From Lachnospiraceae bacterium (GTDB lineage: Bacteria > Bacillota > Clostridia > Lachnospirales > Lachnospiraceae): DNA of 9,231 bases. Below are positions 5,995 through 9,231 of this stretch, piece after piece. The position numbers were made by a program, and so were the translations under genes. Positions within the stretch are counted from its first letter, which is position 1. Every line of letters begins with the position of its first letter. The notes beneath the pieces are model-generated. The model saw nothing but the letters and a program-made list of their open reading frames with translations. It ran no database searches and was not told the origin of the DNA. The stretch is taken from positions 1-9,231 of the forward strand of contig JAGCSS010000189.1 in assembly GCA_017964055.1 (NCBI GenBank), given 5' to 3'.

Positions 5995-8900
5995 TCAGAC
6001 CTCCACAAGCCTGAAATTCCTTATTCTTCCCTCAACGGGCGGTGCGTCGACCTTGATTCCGATCCTGGCGCTGCCTGCTTCGGGTATCTCCACATCGAGC
6101 GAAGTGAGCACAAAGTCGATGTCCGACGGATAGATCGGTTTTTCGCAGAGCACCTCTTCATTGCAGGTGACTCTCTTAAGATACAGCTTTACATTTACGC
6201 CGGTCGTATTGGTCCCGCGGTATTCCACCGAAAGACGGTATTTACCGGCTTTTTCGATGCGGATCTCCCTGCCGACCTCCAGTACGAAATTCGAAATACT
6301 GGAGAATGCCAGCGCTTCGTTCTCCTGCGTCACATCCACGCTGTCGGGCTGCCTGCATACCCACCAGCCCGAAGTGATATCCGTGAGAACTCCCTCGGGG
6401 ATCAGGTTTGTCCCTGCCGGAGGAATATCCTCAGTCTTAGACTTATAGAGCGACGCGATATACCTGTCGACATGCGGAACGGAAGGATGCGCGGGGTCGA
6501 AATCCCTGAATGCGGCAAACGAAGGAAGGAGTCTCCCCTCAGTATCCATCATGCCCATGTTCTCATCCCAGCTGCCCAGATCACTGTCAGTAAAGCAGAG
6601 CGGCTCCCAGTAATACACTCCGGTCCTGCGCCCGCCGGAGACATTGGCCGCGATCTGCATCAAAAGAGTGAGTGACTTGCGCTGCTCCTCTACCCCTGCC
6701 GCAAAGCCGGCCATCTTCATCATATCGCGGTTGACATGCTCCAGTTCGCAGTGTCTCCAAGGATGCGCGGTCTCCACAACATATACGGGCAGCTTGTAGC
6801 GGTCTATAAGCTGAGCCATGGAATCCTTCAGGTCCTTAAACGTGCCGTGCCAGAAGGAATAGAAGGATATGCCGATCGCGTCGATCTTATCCATGCCTGC
6901 CGAAAACATCGCGTCAAACCAGTCACGCAGGCAGTAGAAACGTCCGCCCTGGTCCAGATGGATCATGACCTCGATGCTCTCGGAAATATCTCGTACCGCA
7001 CGTATTCCTGCATTGACCAGCGTCGCCAGTGACTGATAATCCGGAACGGCTCCGTCGGGGAAGAGCATGCCGCTCCTGATCTCGTTTCCGATCTGCACCG
7101 TATCGGGCAGCGCGTCGTTCTTCGAAAGCTCCGCCAGCACGTTATGAGTATAGTCGTAGACCGCTTTGGTCAGGCTCTCAAAGTCGAGGCCTTCCCATGC
7201 CGCAGGCTTTCGCTGCTGTCCAGGATCCGCCCAGTAGTCGGAATAATGGAAATCCAGCAGGAAATGCATATCCCGCGCCTTGATCCTGCGCGCCATGGCG
7301 ACGGTCCGCGCCAGATCGCAGTACCCACCGGACTCCGGCATTTTTGCAGGCTCGTTCCAGATGCGCAGACGCACCGAATTCACGCCGTATTTCGCGAGCA
7401 GATCCAGCGGATCCCCTGCTGTCCCGTCCATATCGCGGAATACCAGTCCTTTGTCCTCTTTTTCGGGAATGCTCGAAACATCGGCGCCCTTAAAGAACTG
7501 CGGCTTTACAAAAGGCTTTGTAACGATCGGCTTTGCGCCGGGCTCCGAATGACGCGCGCGTTTTACCTCGTACATATGCTTGTCGGCCATCACGAGATAC
7601 TCCTCCGGTGCGCGTCCCGAAGCCGGATCCGTATAGATCACTCCGCTGCTCACCTCGATGTTGCGCTCGCTCAGACCGTCATGAACCCGTCTGGTGAACC
7701 GGTTGACCTTTTCCTGTGAAGCATAAGGGATAAACACTACAAACTCATCCCCGCCGAAGCGGTAAGCATATGAATCCAGCGGTTTATACGCATTGATCGC
7801 CCCGGATATCGTAAGCAGTACCTTATCGCCGAAATCATGTCCGTAGGTATCGTTGATGGTCTTGAAATGATCGACGTCAAAGAAGCATACGGCACAGACA
7901 ATACCGTCCCTGTTGTAGATGTCAAACTTCGGGCGGATCATCTCATTGTAGGAGATCCTGTTATACAATCCGGTCAGAACGTCACGGTTATACAGGCCCT
8001 TCATCCGTGCCGCCGCGTTTTCGAGCTGTGTCCTGATAAAAAGGTCCTCAAGCCTGCCGAGGAAAGTATGATGGGCATCGAAGAACAGATAATGGTCATA
8101 CAGGAAATCCGGCTCTAACAGTATGGTGATTCCCACTCTCTGATTTCGGAAATGGATCGGGAAGAACATGTAATCCCTCGAGCGCTCCGCGGATGCCAGA
8201 TAGTCTTTGACGTCTTTATAGTTCCTGACCGAATACAGACGCTTGCCGCGGTCCTCACCGGCCACAACGATGAGCGAATCCATGTCGAGCCGGTCCTCAG
8301 AAAAGCTGCTCTCGGGCATGGCCTCCATGAGCGCCTTATCGACGCAGATAAAGAGTCCGGCGCAGTCCAGGGTCCTGATATAACCCGCGAGGCTCTCGAA
8401 CAGTCCGCTGATGTTGCGGCACTCGGTAAAACGCTTGTCGAGCTCCAGCGTGCGTTCCTCATGACGGTCCAGATCGACGCGATAGTCGATCTGCCACTTG
8501 GCGTAGTCACGGTAATCAACGAGACCGGTATTCGGACATCCGCAGGTCTCGGCCGGAACGATCTCGCTCTGCATATAGGTGTAGGTTTCGACTTCCTCGC
8601 CGTTCATCAGCGCGTTCAGCACATCAAAGGCACGGTTGCTGAGAGTTCCTCGGTTATGATTGACGCTGGATATCTGAGGCTTGTAGTAAGCGGCCTTATC
8701 CAGATTGTCAAAGCCCGTAACCCTGAAATCGCCCGGGATATCATATCCCCGCCTGATCGCCTCTTTACAGATGCCGGCCGCGATATTGTCGTTTGCGCAG
8801 ATAAAGGCATCGGGCAGCTCTTTCCCGGCCTCGATCCATTCGGAAAAATAGCGCACGCCGGTATCGAAGTCGAAGTCACCGAACATATAGCTCTCTTCCG

Positions 8901-9231
8901 AAACGGGCAGTCCGAGCTCTTCGAGCGTCTCACAGAATGCCTCAAAACGCTGGATATTCTCATAATGGTACTGAGGTCCTCCGGCGAATATCATCTTCCG
9001 GCATCCGTGGACGTCATACATGTGCTTTACCACCTGCCGGATCAGGTTTTTGTTGTCATTGCCGACATAGTGGAAGCCCTCGACGTAATATGAGATGCTC
9101 ACCACGGGCACCTTCACCTGTTTGAGGCGTTCGACCGTAGCCGTGATCACATCGGGGTTTTCGATATTCGAGCAGTCGTAGATAAAGCCGTCGAAATCGT
9201 CATAATCTATCTGCTCCAGAAGAGCGTACTC
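5995..9231 (-). CDS. LacI-type sugar sensor / GGDEF diguanylate cyclase / GH53 endo-beta-1,4-galactanase fusion (5' end cut by window edge)
   Basis: The frame is open to base 9231, giving 1078 residues; the true start lies outside. The GTG at 9148-9150 is internal, because LacI-like sequence continues before it. Residues 1 to about 235 are a periplasmic-binding-protein fold of the LacI class (PDAFICANDNIAAG, VTGFDN), closing with a Cys-Gly-Cys motif. Residues 255-405 look GAF-like. GGDEF domain: DVLTGLYNR (417-425), metal-site FDVDHFK (451-457) and intact GGDEF (493-497), so it should make c-di-GMP; no RxxD inhibitory site is visible. After a Pro/Lys linker comes GH53 (about 580-912): GADVSS, RLRIWNEP, LLDFHYSDYWADP, acid/base Glu717 in VQIGNE, DQGG, SFYSFWHG and nucleophile Glu820 in VVETAHP. 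Residues 940-1078 form a beta-sandwich, possibly a galactan-binding module. No membrane helix is seen in the visible part. The stop abuts the next gene. Domain calls are firm; cellular location and the sensed sugar are inference. Confidence 0.93.
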   Translation of the reverse strand, partial: EYALLEQIDYDDFDGFIYDCSNIENPDVITATVERLKQVKVPVVSISYYVEGFHYVGNDNKNLIRQVVKHMYDVHGCRKMIFAGGPQYHYENIQRFEAFCETLEELGLPVSEESYMFGDFDFDTGVRYFSEWIEAGKELPDAFICANDNIAAGICKEAIRRGYDIPGDFRVTGFDNLDKAAYYKPQISSVNHNRGTLSNRAFDVLNALMNGEEVETYTYMQSEIVPAETCGCPNTGLVDYRDYAKWQIDYRVDLDRHEERTLELDKRFTECRNISGLFESLAGYIRTLDCAGLFICVDKALMEAMPESSFSEDRLDMDSLIVVAGEDRGKRLYSVRNYKDVKDYLASAERSRDYMFFPIHFRNQRVGITILLEPDFLYDHYLFFDAHHTFLGRLEDLFIRTQLENAAARMKGLYNRDVLTGLYNRISYNEMIRPKFDIYNRDGIVCAVCFFDVDHFKTINDTYGHDFGDKVLLTISGAINAYKPLDSYAYRFGGDEFVVFIPYASQEKVNRFTRRVHDGLSERNIEVSSGVIYTDPASGRAPEEYLVMADKHMYEVKRARHSEPGAKPIVTKPFVKPQFFKGADVSSIPEKEDKGLVFRDMDGTAGDPLDLLAKYGVNSVRLRIWNEPAKMPESGGYCDLARTVAMARRIKARDMHFLLDFHYSDYWADPGQQRKPAAWEGLDFESLTKAVYDYTHNVLAELSKNDALPDTVQIGNEIRSGMLFPDGAVPDYQSLATLVNAGIRAVRDISESIEVMIHLDQGGRFYCLRDWFDAMFSAGMDKIDAIGISFYSFWHGTFKDLKDSMAQLIDRYKLPVYVVETAHPWRHCELEHVNRDMMKMAGFAAGVEEQRKSLTLLMQIAANVSGGRRTGVYYWEPLCFTDSDLGSWDENMGMMDTEGRLLPSFAAFRDFDPAHPSVPHVDRYIASLYKSKTEDIPPAGTNLIPEGVLTDITSGWWVCRQPDSVDVTQENEALAFSSISNFVLEVGREIRIEKAGKYRLSVEYRGTNTTGVNVKLYLKRVTCNEEVLCEKPIYPSDIDFVLTSLDVEIPEAGSARIGIKVDAPPVEGRIRNFRLVEV

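Noticed and set aside
8152..9093. Long plus-strand open frame of 313 codons opposite the fusion gene
   Set aside because: It is antisense to well-identified LacI and GAF-like domains, has no recognisable motif and arises from the codon bias of the true gene. The same applies to plus-strand frames at 5806-6675, 7144-7719 and 4219-4806.
9148..9150. GTG as the start of the fusion gene
   Set aside because: The frame continues to the window edge without a stop and the upstream 27 residues fit the LacI-like fold; no ribosome binding site precedes the GTG.
1..9231. CRISPR arrays, insertion sequences, tRNA or rRNA genes
   Set aside because: I saw no regularly spaced repeats, transposase motifs, terminal inverted repeats or structural RNA sequences in the window.

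Overview
The window reads as a chromosomal segment of a Gram-positive anaerobe, most likely a plant-fibre-degrading member of the Clostridia, with Lachnospiraceae as the best guess. The reasons are strong GGAGG-type ribosome binding sites, base composition near 50% GC, a Bce-type two-component/ABC transporter module typical of Firmicutes, and a LacI-like sensor joined to a GGDEF domain. This placement is inference; there is no rRNA or tRNA in the window to confirm it. Every gene is on the minus strand, so the biological order runs from the right edge (9231) to the left edge (1), and there is no gene-free stretch longer than 300 bases.

From 9231 down to 5995 lies a very large gene that enters from outside the window. 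Its product joins a LacI-type sugar-binding sensor, a GAF-like region, a GGDEF diguanylate cyclase, a family 53 endo-beta-1,4-galactanase and a C-terminal beta-sandwich resembling a carbohydrate-binding module. Its stop codon directly abuts the start of an OmpR-family response regulator (5320-5994). A short, two-helix histidine kinase of the BceS type follows after 3 bases (4327-5316). These three genes look like one operon that closes with a rho-independent terminator at 4253-4284.

Between the kinase and the transporter genes (4148-4326) is a dense regulatory region. It holds a dyad matching the Bce-type response-regulator operator, the terminator, a candidate promoter overlapping the terminator, and two leader hairpins, the second ending at the ribosome binding site. 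It feeds a BceA-like ATPase (3386-4147) and a BceB-like ten-helix permease (1335-3389), which overlap by four bases and end at a strong terminator (1291-1323). By family knowledge, such modules sense and resist peptide antibiotics: the permease senses drug flux, the kinase and regulator respond, and the regulator switches on the transporter operon.

From 1173 to the left edge runs an open reading frame of at least 391 codons with its own promoter and ribosome binding site. The left edge cuts it before its stop codon. I do not recognise the product, but it is built from two successive internal duplications.

The most unusual items are the single-polypeptide union of sugar sensor, c-di-GMP synthase and galactanase, its translational coupling to a peptide-antibiotic-type two-component system, and the double-duplicated unknown protein at the left edge.
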